Source: an uncultured Rhodospirillales bacterium (GTDB taxonomy: Bacteria; Pseudomonadota; Alphaproteobacteria; Acetobacterales; Acetobacteraceae). From it: a DNA stretch of 6,337 bases. Location: the NCBI GenBank assembly GCA_903904805.1, contig CAIVDX010000499.1, positions 1 to 6,337 on the forward strand, read 5' to 3'. Shown one piece after another: positions 5,886 to 6,337 of the stretch. Below the pieces are notes generated by a model. It saw only the letters and a list, made by a program, of their open reading frames with translations. It made no database searches and had not been told where the DNA came from. A program made the translations under genes and the position numbers. Every line of letters begins with the position of its first letter. Position 1 is the stretch's first letter.

Positions 5886-6337
5886 CTAGATGGCCACCCG
5901 CACACCCAATTCCACCACCCGATCGCTGGGAATGCGGAAAAACTCAGTGGCCGACACGGAATTCCGCGCCATCACCAGGAACAGCCAGAGCCGCCAGAGC
6001 GGCATTTTCGGCACCATGGCCGGCACGAGCGTTTCGCGGCCCAGGAAGAAGCTGGCCTTCATCGGGTCGTATTCGATGCCGAACTGGTTGAGGCCTTCCA
6101 GGGCGCGGGGGATGTTGGGGCTTTCCATGAAGCCGTAGCGCAGCAGCACGCGATGGATGCCGGGCGCGAGTTCGGCGATTTCGGCGCGGGCGCCAGGCTC
6201 GGCATTTGGGCTGTCGAGCGTGTTCACTGTCACGAACAACACTTTCTCGTGCAGCACCTTGTTGTGCTTGAGATTGTGCAGCAGGGCGGCGGGCACGTAG
6301 TCGGGGTTGCCGGTGAGGAAGACGGCCATGCCGGGCA
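5886..6337 (-). CDS. kup: Kup potassium uptake transporter, C-terminal part (5' end outside the window)
   Basis: Kup is a proton-coupled potassium importer of the KUP/HAK/KT family. It has about 12 membrane helices followed by a cytoplasmic C-terminal domain, and a usual length near 620-650 residues. Only the last 149 residues are seen, and they are entirely the cytoplasmic domain. The family hallmarks are the opening PGMAVFLTGNPDYVP, then HNLKHNKVLHEKVLFVTV, RYGFMESPNIPRAL, the ASFFLGRET segment and the closing ARNSVSATEFFRIPSDR and VVELGVRVAI. The frame stays open to the window edge, and the Met at 6327-6329 is internal (other family members have the same PG-x-AVFLT segment), so it should not be taken as a start. 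The stop is TAG at 5886-5888. The domain looks intact; the transmembrane part cannot be judged here. Confidence 0.95.
   Translation of the reverse strand, partial: PGMAVFLTGNPDYVPAALLHNLKHNKVLHEKVLFVTVNTLDSPNAEPGARAEIAELAPGIHRVLLRYGFMESPNIPRALEGLNQFGIEYDPMKASFFLGRETLVPAMVPKMPLWRLWLFLVMARNSVSATEFFRIPSDRVVELGVRVAI

Noticed and set aside
5495..6091. 198-codon plus-strand frame across the small gene and the kup end
   Set aside because: It spans two real minus-strand genes and the spacer between them, and its product is Arg/Ser/Pro-rich without motifs.
6327..6329. Met codon as the start of a short separate gene at the window edge
   Set aside because: The frame continues upstream to the edge, and the residues before it (PG) fit the Kup family, so this Met is internal.
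1..6337. Search for tRNA, rRNA, CRISPR repeats, insertion sequences or attachment sites
   Set aside because: No spaced direct repeats, transposase-like frame, terminal inverted repeats or cloverleaf pattern could be found by eye on either strand.

Overview
The window is GC-rich DNA, and all six genes strongly prefer G or C at third codon positions. This suggests a GC-rich alphaproteobacterium. The best hints are a start-proximal promoter resembling the alphaproteobacterial RpoD consensus (CTTGAC / CTATAT type), a Kup C-terminus of the kind seen in that class, and an HPK4-type kinase. An acetic-acid-bacteria relative (Rhodospirillales/Acetobacteraceae) is a guess, not something shown here.

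Layout: (1) At 71-1448 (+) lies a tight two-gene operon for the A and B subunits of a 3-oxoacid (succinyl-CoA:acetoacetate type) CoA-transferase, preceded by a plausible promoter and followed by a composite hairpin. (2) At 1549-3012 (+) is a drug:H+ antiporter-2 (DHA2) family MFS exporter that strongly resembles E. coli MdtD. (3) At 3094-5244 (-), converging on the exporter, is a membrane-bound sensor histidine kinase: TM, Cache-like sensor, TM, PAS-like linker, HisKA, HATPase. No response regulator accompanies it here. (4) At 5245-5481 is a locally AT-rich spacer that probably carries the kinase promoter, with a CG-alternating palindrome at its far end. (5) At 5482-5796 (-) is a 104-residue acidic protein of unknown function. 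(6) At 5886-6337 (-) is the C-terminal 149 residues of a Kup potassium transporter whose 5' part lies outside the window.

How the genes relate: only scoA and scoB clearly work together, as two halves of one enzyme that activates acetoacetate to acetoacetyl-CoA using succinyl-CoA. The exporter follows in the same direction after a structured 100-base gap, and may or may not share the transcript. The kinase, the small protein and kup share a strand but are separated by spacers of 237 and 89 bases, each with its own candidate signals. The region looks like ordinary chromosome. I see no mobile element, CRISPR array, RNA gene or convincing novel multi-gene system. The items most worth a second look are the unrecognised 104-residue protein beside kup, the orphan kinase, and a few structured intergenic segments.
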